Assembly (NCBI GenBank): GCA_050250755.1
Contig: JBFWOB010000003.1
Coordinates: 62,001-126,000, forward strand
Direction: 5' to 3'
Source of the DNA: Ga0077555 sp050250755
GTDB taxonomy: Bacteria; Pseudomonadota; Alphaproteobacteria; Rhizobiales; Hyphomicrobiaceae
Length of the DNA stretch: 64,000 nucleotides
Each line of letters begins with the position of its first letter. Position 1 is the stretch's first letter. The notes below the pieces were generated by a model, which saw only the letters and a program-made list of their open reading frames with translations, was not told the origin of the DNA and searched no databases. Positions 1 to 9,411 of the stretch are shown here, piece by piece. The translations under genes and the position numbers were made by a program.

Positions 1-1
1 T

Positions 2-421
2 CGTCTCGAAATTGAGATCACCGAATCGATCTTGCTCACCGATAATGAGAGGGTCATTCGAATTCTGCGCAGGCTGCGTGCCCTCGGGATTAGAATCGCC
101 ATGGACGATTTTGGAACTGGATATTCGAGCTTGGGCTATCTCAGCCGTTTTCCCATGGATAAAATCAAGATCGACCGGTCATTCATAAAGACGAGCGGAG
201 ACCAAAGCTCGCAGGCGGTTATTCGGGCGGTTATTGGCCTAAGCGCCAGCCTCGGTATGGCATCCACAGCCGAAGGCGTGGAGACTCTCGACCAATTGAA
301 GCTCCTGCAGGCCGAAGGATGCACGCATTTGCAAGGCTACTATTTCAGCAGGCCTGTTGAATCTCGCGACGTTCAATCTCTCCTTCAATCGGTCGCAGAA
401 GGACGGCTGTGTGTCGCCTGA
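2..421 (+). CDS. EAL-domain protein, C-terminal end (partial)
   Basis: The reading frame is open from base 2, so only the 3' end of a longer gene is present. EAL domains hydrolyse cyclic di-GMP to pGpG and so favour motility over biofilm. Visible signatures are LEIEITES at the edge, the DDFGTGYSSL loop, the KIKIDRSFI strand and the TAEGVET motif, followed by the LQGYYFSRP segment that usually ends the domain. The catalytic acidic residues in DDFGTG and the TAEGVET glutamate are retained, so the domain looks active. Whether a GGDEF, PAS or membrane sensor lies upstream cannot be seen. It converges on hyuB, whose stop lies 51 bases away. The family call is secure; the biological target is unknown. 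Confidence 0.93.
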   Translation, partial: RLEIEITESILLTDNERVIRILRRLRALGIRIAMDDFGTGYSSLGYLSRFPMDKIKIDRSFIKTSGDQSSQAVIRAVIGLSASLGMASTAEGVETLDQLKLLQAEGCTHLQGYYFSRPVESRDVQSLLQSVAEGRLCVA

Positions 422-472
422 ATCGATGCCAGCAATGCACCGACGTTGTAGCGGATGGACACGCTCGGAGCC

Positions 473-2143
473 TCAAATGTCGAGACCATAATCATCCCGC
501 GCACTTTCTGGGGAGATACGGCCTTCTTCAAGATCGCGACGCACAGCATCCACCTCACGTGACTTGGGGTCACCGTAGCCGCCGGCTCCCGGCGTCGTGA
601 TGTAGACGCGCTGACCGGATCGCAAGACAGCACGGGCCTTGGCCGGCAACTCCACACCTTCATCAAACGCGAACCGGGCACAGCCGCCATCGTTGCCGCC
701 GAATAGGCCCCAAGGCCCCTTCACGAAGCGCGACCCGTGAATATAGGTGCGGCACTCGTGGTCCTCGATGCGAACTTGTCGGAATAGCCCCATGCCGCCG
801 CGATATTGTCCCGCGCCTCCCGAGCCATTGACGAGCTCATAGCGCTCGAGCACCAGCGGATATTCGGTTTCCAGCGCCTCGACCGGCAGATTCGACGTGT
901 TCGTGAGGTGGACATGGACACCATCGAGACCATCCTTGGTGGCGCGCGCACCGAAGCCTCCGCCGATCGTCTCGAGATAAACATAGAACTCGCCCGTTCG
1001 CGGATGGACTCCCGAAAACGTGGAGTTGACGCAGGCCCCATTACAGGCCGCGATGGCGCGATCAGGCATGGCCGGAGCAAGCGCACCAAAGATCAGGTCC
1101 ACGACGCGCTGGCCGGTGTGAAGCCGCGAATTGACAGCGGCAGGCGGTGAAGCGTTGAGGATCGAGCCCTTGGGTGCTGCCACATGGATCGGCCGAAAAA
1201 GGCCGGCGTTCGGCGGGATCTGCGGGCCAATCAGCGCCTTTACCGCATAGTAGACGGCGGCGAGGAGCCCCGTCTCGACGAGATTGATCCCAGCGCGAAC
1301 CTGTGGCGGGGCATCGAACTCGAGAAAGATCTCATCGTCCTTGACCTCGACGCGGATCTTGAACGTGAGTGAACCATCGAGCTCGTTGCTCTCATAGACG
1401 TCCTCGAAACAATAGACGCCGGACGGAATAGTGCGGATACCAGCGCGCATCAGGCGCTCTGCATAGTCGAGAAGTGCGTCCCCCGCGCTCAAGAGCAGAT
1501 CCTTGCCATAGCGATCGCACAGCACTTTGAAACGCTCAACGCCCTGGCGGTTGGCTGCCATCTGAGCTCTCAGATCATTGAGGCGCTCACGCGGAACCTG
1601 CAGATTGAGCAGTATGAGGTCGAGCACATCCTTGACGATCCGGCCCTCGCGATAGAGCCGAACGGGCGGGATGCGTAGACCTTCCTGGAAGATGTGGGCG
1701 TGTGCCCGGTCGACAAAATCGGCGTGGTGCGCCGTGTTGGTAGCCCAGGCGACCAACTCGCCCCGATAGAAAATAGGCTCGGCAAGCACGATGTCGGGCA
1801 GGTGGGTGCCGCCACCACTGTAGGCGTCGTTACCAATGAAGACGTCGCCCTCACGAATTTCAGCCAAGTTCCAGCGCCGCGCGATCTCGTCGACGACGCC
1901 AATCAGGGATCCGAGGTGAATGGGAATGTGCGACGCCTGACACAGGGTACGGCCTTTGGCATCGAACAAGCATGTGGAGCTGTCCCGTCGCTCCTTGATG
2001 TTGGTGGAATAGGAGGCGCGAACGAGCGTCTCGCCCATTTCCTCAACGATGGAAGCAAGCGCATTGCCGATGACTTCGACCGTGATTGGATCGAGCTTGG
2101 GAGTGCCAACAGTGATCACTCGCGGGGCGGTTTCGTTCATCAA
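473..2143 (-). CDS. hyuB: Hydantoinase B / oxoprolinase family protein (HyuB)
   Basis: This 556-residue protein matches HyuB, the partner subunit of ATP-dependent N-methylhydantoinase, 5-oxoprolinase and acetone/acetophenone carboxylase-type enzymes. It opens with the typical DPITVEVIGNAL segment and carries the early ETLVRASYSTNIKERRD stretch. The middle has the GNDAYSGGGTHLPD motif and the C-terminal part is glycine-rich (IGGGFGAR, GGNDGG, PGAGGYGDP). Length is normal for the family. It starts 3 bases after the hyuA stop on the same strand, so the two are one operon and probably one heteromeric complex. The substrate cannot be read from sequence: a hydantoin, oxoproline-like lactam or ketone are all possible. 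Confidence 0.93.
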   Translation of the reverse strand: MMNETAPRVITVGTPKLDPITVEVIGNALASIVEEMGETLVRASYSTNIKERRDSSTCLFDAKGRTLCQASHIPIHLGSLIGVVDEIARRWNLAEIREGDVFIGNDAYSGGGTHLPDIVLAEPIFYRGELVAWATNTAHHADFVDRAHAHIFQEGLRIPPVRLYREGRIVKDVLDLILLNLQVPRERLNDLRAQMAANRQGVERFKVLCDRYGKDLLLSAGDALLDYAERLMRAGIRTIPSGVYCFEDVYESNELDGSLTFKIRVEVKDDEIFLEFDAPPQVRAGINLVETGLLAAVYYAVKALIGPQIPPNAGLFRPIHVAAPKGSILNASPPAAVNSRLHTGQRVVDLIFGALAPAMPDRAIAACNGACVNSTFSGVHPRTGEFYVYLETIGGGFGARATKDGLDGVHVHLTNTSNLPVEALETEYPLVLERYELVNGSGGAGQYRGGMGLFRQVRIEDHECRTYIHGSRFVKGPWGLFGGNDGGCARFAFDEGVELPAKARAVLRSGQRVYITTPGAGGYGDPKSREVDAVRRDLEEGRISPESARDDYGLDI

Positions 2144-2146
2144 ATT

Positions 2147-4201
2147 CTACCCCTCGATGATGATGTTAAAATAAGAATCGACGATAGCCGCCTGCCCCGG
2201 CAGGACGATTGTGGTCGCATCCATCTGCTCGACAATTGCAGGTCCTGCGATCCGATGACCGGGGCCTAGACCCTCGCGATCATAAACGGCGCAGACTTCG
2301 TGACCACCGCTCTCCGGAAGCCAGACTCTGCGAGTGCCTATCCGAGCTGCGTCTACGTTCGCCATTGCAGGTGGCGCAGGACGGATCTCGGCTTGGCGGA
2401 CGGTGCCGATGACCTCGATACGGAATGTAACCGCCTGAATCGGCTCCTCCTCGGCAATATATCCGTACATCTGACGGTGCGCGTCCTCGAAGCGGCGCTT
2501 GAGTTCGGCGAGCAGTTGTTCGCGTTCGAGACCGTCCGGCATAGCGATCGGTAACTCGTAGTTCTGGCCGGCGTAGCGCATATCGATCGTGCGACGGACC
2601 TGACGACGGTCCGGTGTAACGCCTTCCTCGGCGAACCAAGCTTCCGCGCGGCGGTCCAGCGCATCGAACACGCGCGCTATGTCGGCATAGCATTCCACAT
2701 CGAGCCGCATTTGCTGTGTCTGCGCATAGTTGGTCTTGAGATCGGTCATCAAGAGACCCAGCGCACATAGAATGCCCGGATTGCGCGGCACGAGAACGCG
2801 CGGAATATCGAGTTCTCGAGCCAGACGAGCCGCATGAAGTGGCCCAGCACCGCCAAATGCCACGAGCGTATAGTCGCGCGGATCATGCCCGCGTTGCACG
2901 GAGATGACGCGGATGGCACGTGCCATGTTCGCCGCGACGATGCTGACAATGCCCTGAGCCGTGGCGTTGAGATCGAGGCCGAGATGATCGGCCAGCGCCC
3001 CAACCGCCGTTCGCGACTTTTCGGCATCGATCGGCATGCGCCCGCCAAGGAGATGGCTGGGATTCAAGGTTCCGAGCACGACATTGGCATCGGTGACGGT
3101 CGGATCGGCGTTGCCAAGCCCATAGCAGGCGGGCCCCGGCACGCTGCCGGCGCTACGCGGGCCGACTTTCAAATGGCCACCCGCATCAATGTACGCGACG
3201 GAGCCACCGCCAGCGCCGACCGTGTGAATGTCGAGCATCGGCGTCTTGAGGGGGTAGCCATGCACCTCCATCTCGCCGGCAAGCCGGGGCTCCGCATTTT
3301 CGATAAGGGCAACGTCTGTGGAGGTGCCGCCCATATCGAAAGTGATGATGTTGGGGAGACCCGCGAGTTCCGCCACCTTCATGGCGCCCACGACACCGGT
3401 GGCGGGACCAGACAACACCGTGCGCACCGCTTGATTGCGAGCGACAGCGAACGACATGACGCCGCCGTTGGATTGGGTGATGCGTCGCGGTCCGCGGAGG
3501 CTCGCGGCGTCGAGGCGGGGCCCAAGGCGATCGATATAGCGCGCCATGACAGGGCCGAGATACGCATTCACCGCAACGGTGGTCAGTCGCTCGAACTCGC
3601 GGAACTCAGGCGCGACCTCGTGAGAGCAAGTGACGAACGCCTCGGGGAATTCCTCCATTACAATCTCGCGCACGCGGACTTCGTGACGGGGGTCCAGGTA
3701 GGCATAGAGAAACATCACGGCGACTGCTTCGACCCCGGCCGCCTTCAACTCTCGGCTCGCGCGCCGAACCGCATCCTCGTCAAGCGGTGTTTCGATACGA
3801 CCGTCGTGACGCAATCTTTCAGGCACCTCCTTGCGCAAGTCGCGAGACACGAGCAACGGAGGTTTATCGCACTGCAGATCGTAGAGGTGTGGGCGGCGCT
3901 GCCGACCGATCTCAAGCAGATCCCGGAAGCCACCGGTCGTGATCAATCCGGTTCGAACTCCGCGCCCCTGGATCAGAGCATTGGTCGCAACCGTGGTGCC
4001 GTGACCGAATGAAATCACGTCGGATGCCGCTGCTTCGGCAGCCGTCGCTAATCCCTCGACGACCCCGGACGCGATCGCAGTAGAAGGATCGTCGGGCGTA
4101 CTCGGCACCTTCCAGACGCGAATGGCGCTGCCGTCCTCGGCAATGAAGCAGATATCGGTAAACGTACCACCCGAGTCGACGCCAACCCGCCATCCAGTCA
4201 T
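2147..4201 (-). CDS. hyuA: Hydantoinase A / oxoprolinase family protein (HyuA)
   Basis: HyuA is the ATP-binding subunit that pairs with HyuB for ATP-dependent lactam ring opening or carboxylation. The N-terminus has the ASKHA-type phosphate loop GVDSGGTFTD. Further on are SFGHGTTVATNAL, the SGPATGVVGA stretch and FDMGGTSTDVALI, all hallmarks of the family. From the chosen start it has 684 residues, a usual size. The frame is open to a GTG at 4249, but ATG 4201 gives the standard beginning MTGWRVGVDSGG. That ATG is also preceded by GAGGG nine bases away, so I prefer it. It is the first gene of the hyuA-hyuB pair. A 344-base gap with hairpins separates it from the peroxiredoxin gene, which is on the same strand. 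Confidence 0.93.
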   Translation of the reverse strand: MTGWRVGVDSGGTFTDICFIAEDGSAIRVWKVPSTPDDPSTAIASGVVEGLATAAEAAASDVISFGHGTTVATNALIQGRGVRTGLITTGGFRDLLEIGRQRRPHLYDLQCDKPPLLVSRDLRKEVPERLRHDGRIETPLDEDAVRRASRELKAAGVEAVAVMFLYAYLDPRHEVRVREIVMEEFPEAFVTCSHEVAPEFREFERLTTVAVNAYLGPVMARYIDRLGPRLDAASLRGPRRITQSNGGVMSFAVARNQAVRTVLSGPATGVVGAMKVAELAGLPNIITFDMGGTSTDVALIENAEPRLAGEMEVHGYPLKTPMLDIHTVGAGGGSVAYIDAGGHLKVGPRSAGSVPGPACYGLGNADPTVTDANVVLGTLNPSHLLGGRMPIDAEKSRTAVGALADHLGLDLNATAQGIVSIVAANMARAIRVISVQRGHDPRDYTLVAFGGAGPLHAARLARELDIPRVLVPRNPGILCALGLLMTDLKTNYAQTQQMRLDVECYADIARVFDALDRRAEAWFAEEGVTPDRRQVRRTIDMRYAGQNYELPIAMPDGLEREQLLAELKRRFEDAHRQMYGYIAEEEPIQAVTFRIEVIGTVRQAEIRPAPPAMANVDAARIGTRRVWLPESGGHEVCAVYDREGLGPGHRIAGPAIVEQMDATTIVLPGQAAIVDSYFNIIIEG

Positions 4202-4531
4202 CCCTCGAGGCCCTCGGTTCATATCCAGCACGTAACCAGTGAGCCGCACACATTGCAGCCCCTGGTGACACCAGCATGGTTCGGGATGTGCCTAGACGCA
4301 ATGAGGGTGCAGACTCAGAAAGAGAATCCGCTTGGAGACGTCCGCAAAGGCCTTGTTAGGAGATTAGGTAGACAGCGCGCTAACTTGCCGTTGGCGCCGC
4401 CATCGGTCTTGATCCGGAGGACCGGAGCGATGCCAACAATCGCTTCTCTGGTGCTCGAAATTCTTCCGGCAATCAGCGAACAGCGCGGTCGAATACACGG
4501 GTGTAATCGACCGCGCGCCCGTCTATGACCG
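4202..4531. other. Intergenic gap upstream of hyuA
   Basis: No convincing gene. The stretch holds the likely hyuA promoter and a long imperfect hairpin at 4483-4516. A short plus-strand frame starting at 4430 is preceded by a good ribosome-binding site (GGAGG) but encodes only about 33 residues with no recognisable features. Confidence 0.5.
4483..4516. repeat. Long near-perfect hairpin
   Basis: The left arm, 16 bases from GCGCGGTCGA to TACAC, is mirrored by GTGTA...TCGACCGCGC with one A-A mismatch and only two bases between. No T-tract follows on either strand. It lies just beyond the peroxiredoxin terminator and about 280 bases upstream of the hyuA start. It could be a backup terminator or a protein-binding palindrome. 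Confidence 0.55.
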
Positions 4532-4559
4532 AAAAAGCCGGTCCGTCAGCCTGCCGGCT
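4532..4559 (-). terminator. Rho-independent terminator of the peroxiredoxin gene
   Basis: Read on the minus strand, AGCCGG and CCGGCT form a 6-bp stem with a 12-base loop, followed directly by TTTTT. The 5' arm overlaps the last codons of the peroxiredoxin gene, a common arrangement. Confidence 0.75.
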
Positions 4560-5205
4560 GCTTGGTCTTCCTCAGGTACGGGAGAACGGTTTCGAAGGAC
4601 CCAAAGCGCTTCTCGGCATCTTCATTCGAGACCGCCGGAGAGATGATCACATCCTCGCCCTGATTCCAATTGGCCGGCGTTGCGACTTGATGCTTCGCAG
4701 TGAGCTGCAGAGAATCGATGGCACGCAAGATTTCATGGAAGTTCCGACCAGTCGTCATCGGATAGGTAAGTGCCAGCTTAATCTTCTTGTCAGGCCCGAT
4801 GACGTACACCGAGCGAACCGTCGCATTGTCGGCTGGCGTGCGGCCCGCGGAAGAGTTTCCAGCTTCGGCCGGCAGCATGTCATAGAGTTTCGCGACCTTG
4901 AGCTCATTGTCGCCAATCAACGGATAATTGACGGCATGCCCTGTCGCCGTTTTGATATCGTCCTGCCACCGAGCATGGTCGGCAACCGGATCCACGGAAA
5001 TTCCGATGATCTTCGCGCCTCTTTTGCGAAACTCGCCCTCGAGTCCAGCCATTGCCCCAAGCTCTGTGGTGCAGACGGGCGTGAAGTTTTTCGGGTGCGA
5101 GAAGAGTACCGCCCAGCCATCGCCGATGAACTCGTGGAAGTTGATAGCTCCCTGAGTGGTCTCGGCCTTGAAATCGGGCGCAGTATCGTTGATCCGAAGT
5201 CCCAT
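4546..5205 (-). CDS. 1-Cys peroxiredoxin (Prx6-like)
   Basis: A thiol peroxidase that reduces hydrogen peroxide and organic hydroperoxides in the cytoplasm. The frame extends far upstream, but ATG 5205 is the likely start: it gives MGLRINDTAPDF, the standard family opening, and is preceded by AGGGAG seven bases away. The resulting 219 residues fit Prx6-type proteins (about 210-225). The peroxidatic cysteine is Cys45 in FTPVCTTELG. The C-terminal half has the extended Prx6 dimerisation region, including VYVIGPDKKIKL and the NWNQGEDVII segment. A terminator follows directly. Its neighbour, 702 bases upstream and divergent, is a stress-type sensor kinase, consistent with a stress role but not proof of co-regulation. 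Confidence 0.93.
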   Translation of the reverse strand: MGLRINDTAPDFKAETTQGAINFHEFIGDGWAVLFSHPKNFTPVCTTELGAMAGLEGEFRKRGAKIIGISVDPVADHARWQDDIKTATGHAVNYPLIGDNELKVAKLYDMLPAEAGNSSAGRTPADNATVRSVYVIGPDKKIKLALTYPMTTGRNFHEILRAIDSLQLTAKHQVATPANWNQGEDVIISPAVSNEDAEKRFGSFETVLPYLRKTKQPAG

Positions 5206-5801
5206 GTCTTTGCTCCCTATAAGCTTACAGTGGCAACCATTGCCAAGGTGCATATCCGCGGCCGCCCGAAGATCGGTTCCGCCGCCCTGATGACCCATCA
5301 AGATTGATCGGCGCACCTTAGTCTCCGACAGATGACGTCGCAAGGGATGAAATGGGTCGAGATTCATTCGACGCAGAAAGCGCTCTTCATTTCTCGAAGC
5401 CGATGATCTGATAATGTAAGTGTCATAAATTGCATTGATTCTCGTTGAGTCGAACTCGATCGAAGAGCCACACATAAAAATTACAAATGAAATAATCTTT
5501 CGAATATCGCTTTGCCGATGACCTAAATTCGCGTGCGTTAATCCGAACCCGCCATGTTTGTCCAACTTCCAGCATTCCGACGCATGGAAAATTCTGACCG
5601 GCTCAGACTGCTACAACGGGCTACTACTGAAGAGATTCGGATGCCGCGCGCTCCTGCAGAAGCGCCAGTTCCAGCTAACGTTCTCGCGTAGAGCGCATAG
5701 CCGCCAGATGATAACGACCGCCCCAAGCGACGGCAGGCGATGGCGAAAGGCAGCCGACAACGCTGACCTAAAGGTATCATATTCCTCCGTAGTGCGCCTA
5801 A
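5206..5801. other. Intergenic gap between divergent peroxiredoxin and sensor kinase genes
   Basis: Open frames run through this gap on both strands but none has a ribosome-binding site, conserved motif or plausible composition. The AT-rich part around 5400-5520 probably contains the peroxiredoxin promoter. No clear -35/-10 pair could be assigned. Confidence 0.5.
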
Positions 5802-5827
5802 GGAACCGGCAAGGAGACAGTTGCGTT
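5802..5827 (+). promoter_or_regulatory. EcfG-type (general stress response) promoter candidate
   Basis: GGAAC at 5802-5806 and CGTT at 5824-5827 are separated by exactly 17 bases. This matches the consensus of the alphaproteobacterial general-stress sigma factor EcfG (GGAAC-N16/17-CGTT). It reads toward the CheB-CheR-HWE kinase gene, whose ATG is 81 bases downstream. A nine-base match can arise by chance, but strand, spacing and the nature of the downstream gene all agree. Confidence 0.6.
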
Positions 5828-5907
5828 AAAGCCCCAATAAAATCATAGCGTGAATCCTCACGCTGGAGAGACGCCGCCGCCGTAACAAAAAAGGGGTATG
5901 CGCCGCG

Positions 5908-8900
5908 ATGAGGAATACCGACAGGCCCGATGCGGCGGATGATATCGCTGTCATTGGCGTCGGCGCCTCAGCAGGCGGCCTGGAAGCATTCCAGGAGCTT
6001 ATTGCAGAATTAAGCCCCGGCCAAAGCTGCGCTTGGGTACTCGTTCAACATCTCGATCCCGATCATCATAGCCTTTTACCGGAGCTTCTCGCGCGACGGG
6101 CACGCGTGCCGGTTCGTCTGATTACCGACGACCTGCTTCTCGAACCCGGAGTGGTGCACCTCATCCCGCCTGGCGTAGCGCTCACGCTTGAGGGCAAACG
6201 TTTGCGCTTGTCTTCATTCGAGTCGCCGCGCGGACTTCGACGCCCCATCGACACATTCTTCGAAAGCCTGGCCGCTGAATGCGGGGCTCAGTGTGCGGTA
6301 ATCATTCTCAGCGGCACAGGCAGCGATGGCAGCGTTGGTATCCGCGCCGTGAAGGCGGCCGGAGGCTTGGTCTTCGTTCAGGAACCCAAGGTGGCCAAAT
6401 ACGACGGAATGCCAAAGAGTGCCCTCGCCACCGGTGCCGTCGATCTTGTACTTCCCGCTGGCGACATGGTCGCTGTGCTCGATGAGTATTTCGACCGGCG
6501 TGCGGGCGTCGAGCCATTGATCGAGAACGATACCGAATTCATCCATCGTGTGACCAAGCACATTCGGTATCGTACCGGCCACGACTTCGCGGACTACAAG
6601 AGGGCAACGCTCATGCGGCGTCTCGCCCGGCGAATGTCGGTATTGGGCATAACAAGCCCCGCCAGCTACTTGCAGCGGCTTATCACGGACCACACCGAAG
6701 CGACCCAACTCGTTCGCGACATTCTCATCAACGTAACGGCGTTCTTTCGCGATCCATCCACGTTCGAGGCTTTGCAACGTCAGGCAATTTCGAAACTCGT
6801 TGCAGGGAAAGGTCGAGGTGACGACGTCCGCATTTGGGTACCGGGTTGCTCGACAGGACAAGAAGCCTATTCGATCGCCATGCTCGTGGAGGAGGAATTG
6901 GCGCGTGTCGACGCCCGCCCGAATGTGGCGATCTTCGCGACCGACATCGATGTGGAAGCAATAAAGGCGGCGCGCGACGGAGCTTATCCCAATGCTATTG
7001 CAGCCGAGGTCCCTCAGCATCTGCTCGAACGTCACTTCACGAGCACACCGAGCGGCTATCGCATTTCCTCGGCAATGCGCGACATGGTGCGGGTCTCCCA
7101 GCACAATGTGATAGCCGACCCACCCTTCTCGAAGCTCGATCTCATCTCCTGCCGTAATCTACTCCTCTACTTCGACAACAAACTTCAGACGCGCGTGCTG
7201 CCGATATTCCATTATGCACTGAGTGCCCGCGGCTTCCTCCTGTTGGGGCCGAGCGAGAATCTTGGCGGCATTGCGGATAGCTTCGAGGTCGTCAGCCAGA
7301 CGGATAGGCTCTTCAAACGTAAAGCCGGTCCGCCCCGCGCAATAGGCATCCCTCTCTTTTCACCTCTGCAAGACCTGCAATCACGCTTGGCGCAAGCCGA
7401 ACCGGAATCGAGCCGCCCGCCCGAGCCGGCCGATCTTTACGAGCGTGCGATACTCGCCCGTCACACCGCACCTTTCGTCGTTGTGAACAGTTCTCGACAG
7501 ATCGTTTTTGCTTCAGGGAAAACGGGACGCTTTCTTGAGTTGCCTCGCGGGCATACCCGACTTGGCATTCTCGAAATGTCACGAGAGGCCCTCAGGTCAC
7601 CACTGGTCGGGCTTCTTGCCAGCCTTGGCGACGTGGGAACGGTACGCGTTCGCCCACTCGATCTCGAAATCGACAATGCGCACGTTCGCGTTCTACTCAC
7701 AGCCGAACGGCTACCGGACGACAATGTGCTGGTTGTATTCCAGGAGCACTTCGATCCGCGATCGGAGGCCACAAACGTATCTGGCGACAGCGATGCTGAA
7801 GGACATTACGCCGATGCGTACGTGCATGAACTCGAACAAAAGTTGGATGCCGCCAACCAAACCATCCGCACCACTATTGAGGAGCTGGAAACATCCAACG
7901 AGGAGCTGAAGAGTTCCAACGAAGAGATGATGTCGATGAACGAGGAGCTCCAATCCGCGAACGAGGAGCTGTCTACGATCAACGAGGAACTGCAGATCAA
8001 GGTCTCCGAGCTGAACATACTCAATGACGACCAGCGGAATCTGATCGAAAGCACGCGTATCGCTACCATCTTTCTCGACTCCGAGCTTCGTATTCGATCA
8101 TTTACGCCAGCCGCCCGCGGCTATTTTCGCCTGGTCGATCATGATCGCGGACGGCGTTTCGAAGATCTCGCCAGTGAGCTCGATGGTGAGCCGCTGATTG
8201 ATCTTTGCCGCCGGACTATTGAAACCGGCCAACTTTCGGAAACGCATCGTCAACAGCGCGATGGCACTGCGGATCTTTTGGTACGCATCCAGCCCTACAC
8301 GTCGATGGCTGGTGTGGGCAGCGGAGTGGTGATCACCCTCATGGAGATAACGGAGCTGAAGCGTTATCAGCGCCGACTTGAGGAGCTTGAGGTACGTGCA
8401 CGTCTCAATTTGAGCGAAATCGAAGAGCTTTACCGCGTAACCCCTCAGGCCAAAGCGCTGCTCGATCGCAACTTGCGCTTTCTCAGGGTCAATCAGCGCT
8501 TCGCCGACATCAGCGGCTCTCCTATCGAGAACCATCTTGGCCGCTACGCACTTGAGCTCGTACCTCAACTCGGATTTGAGCTCGTCGAGGGCGTGCCCAA
8601 AGTGTTCGATTCAGGAAAACCGATTGTCTCGGGCGAGGTGACGATTCTTCTGCGGGGTGTCCAACAGTGGTGGGAGATCGATTGGTATCCCGTGCGTCGG
8701 GGCGAGGATGTCTACGCTGTTGGCATAAATATTCGGGACGTGACTCGCCACAAGGTCATGCAGACGGAGCTGCGCCGTCTCATGCGTGAGCTGCAGCATC
8801 GCGTCAAGAACATGCTGGCCAACGTGACAGCGCTCATCAATCGGGCACGTCGCGATGATGGCGATCCGGAGATCATTCTCCTGACGCTTGTCCGTCGCAT

Positions 8901-9411
8901 TCACGCGCTCGCCAAAACGCACAATCTCCTCACCGCACAAAACTGGCGCGCCTCCCGATTGATCGACGTGCTCCGTCCTGAACTAACCGAAATATACGGA
9001 AGCGAACGCGTTTCGCTGCGCGGGCCGGAATTGCGGGTCAACGCGCGAGCGACCTTGGCACTCGGCATGGCAGTGCACGAACTCGCCACCAACGCTGCCA
9101 AGTATGGCGCACTTTCGACGGACGATGGTCGTCTCAGCGTGAGTTGGTCTCGCATCGATGAAGGTGAGGGTGAGCAAATCGTTCTGAAGTGGGTGGAGAT
9201 GGACGGGCCAGTCATTGAGAAGCCGTCTCACCTTGGCTTTGGCAGCCAGTTGGTGCGAACGACTGTGGAAAGGAGTCTGGGCGGTCGTGTTGACGTGGGG
9301 TTCGACGCAAGTGGATTGAATGTGACGCTGTCTGTGCCATTCGACCGCGCAACCGAGGAACAAGACGATGCTGCCGACGAACTTGAAGAATTGCAGAGTA
9401 CTTTACGTTGA
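5908..9411 (+). CDS. CheB-CheR-PAS-HWE histidine kinase fusion
   Basis: An 1167-residue cytoplasmic multi-domain sensor. It opens with a CheB-type methylesterase domain (about 12-195) with the catalytic triad residues Ser21 in GASAGG, His48 and Asp140 in GTGSDG. A CheR-type methyltransferase domain follows (about 210-475, with WVPGCSTGQEAYS and ISCRNLLLYF). A linker and a Glu/Asn-rich coiled coil (about 640-720, repeated EEL/NEEL) come next, then two PAS regions (about 715-835 and 850-955). The C-terminus is an HWE/HisKA_2 kinase with His964 in ELQHRVKNML and the ATPase segment HELATNAAKYGALS. There is no receiver domain on CheB, so the esterase is not regulated the chemotaxis way. The last 44 bases overlap a receiver-only gene, its likely phosphorylation partner. 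Such hybrids are common in rhizobia but their inputs are mostly unknown. Confidence 0.93.
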   Translation: MRNTDRPDAADDIAVIGVGASAGGLEAFQELIAELSPGQSCAWVLVQHLDPDHHSLLPELLARRARVPVRLITDDLLLEPGVVHLIPPGVALTLEGKRLRLSSFESPRGLRRPIDTFFESLAAECGAQCAVIILSGTGSDGSVGIRAVKAAGGLVFVQEPKVAKYDGMPKSALATGAVDLVLPAGDMVAVLDEYFDRRAGVEPLIENDTEFIHRVTKHIRYRTGHDFADYKRATLMRRLARRMSVLGITSPASYLQRLITDHTEATQLVRDILINVTAFFRDPSTFEALQRQAISKLVAGKGRGDDVRIWVPGCSTGQEAYSIAMLVEEELARVDARPNVAIFATDIDVEAIKAARDGAYPNAIAAEVPQHLLERHFTSTPSGYRISSAMRDMVRVSQHNVIADPPFSKLDLISCRNLLLYFDNKLQTRVLPIFHYALSARGFLLLGPSENLGGIADSFEVVSQTDRLFKRKAGPPRAIGIPLFSPLQDLQSRLAQAEPESSRPPEPADLYERAILARHTAPFVVVNSSRQIVFASGKTGRFLELPRGHTRLGILEMSREALRSPLVGLLASLGDVGTVRVRPLDLEIDNAHVRVLLTAERLPDDNVLVVFQEHFDPRSEATNVSGDSDAEGHYADAYVHELEQKLDAANQTIRTTIEELETSNEELKSSNEEMMSMNEELQSANEELSTINEELQIKVSELNILNDDQRNLIESTRIATIFLDSELRIRSFTPAARGYFRLVDHDRGRRFEDLASELDGEPLIDLCRRTIETGQLSETHRQQRDGTADLLVRIQPYTSMAGVGSGVVITLMEITELKRYQRRLEELEVRARLNLSEIEELYRVTPQAKALLDRNLRFLRVNQRFADISGSPIENHLGRYALELVPQLGFELVEGVPKVFDSGKPIVSGEVTILLRGVQQWWEIDWYPVRRGEDVYAVGINIRDVTRHKVMQTELRRLMRELQHRVKNMLANVTALINRARRDDGDPEIILLTLVRRIHALAKTHNLLTAQNWRASRLIDVLRPELTEIYGSERVSLRGPELRVNARATLALGMAVHELATNAAKYGALSTDDGRLSVSWSRIDEGEGEQIVLKWVEMDGPVIEKPSHLGFGSQLVRTTVERSLGGRVDVGFDASGLNVTLSVPFDRATEEQDDAADELEELQSTLR

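Noticed and set aside
2834..4012. 392-codon plus-strand frame
   Set aside because: It runs antisense inside hyuA, which has clear family motifs; the frame has no recognisable domain and low-complexity His/Arg/Asp content typical of an antisense shadow.
5256..5279. Minus-strand GGAAC near the peroxiredoxin start as an EcfG promoter
   Set aside because: The -10 position shows CGGA instead of CGTT at the right spacing, so the match is too weak.
5558..5848. 96-codon plus-strand frame before the sensor kinase
   Set aside because: No ribosome-binding site or motif, and it runs through the EcfG-type promoter.
6214..7104. 296-codon minus-strand frame
   Set aside because: Antisense to the CheB-CheR-kinase gene, without a ribosome-binding site or family motif.
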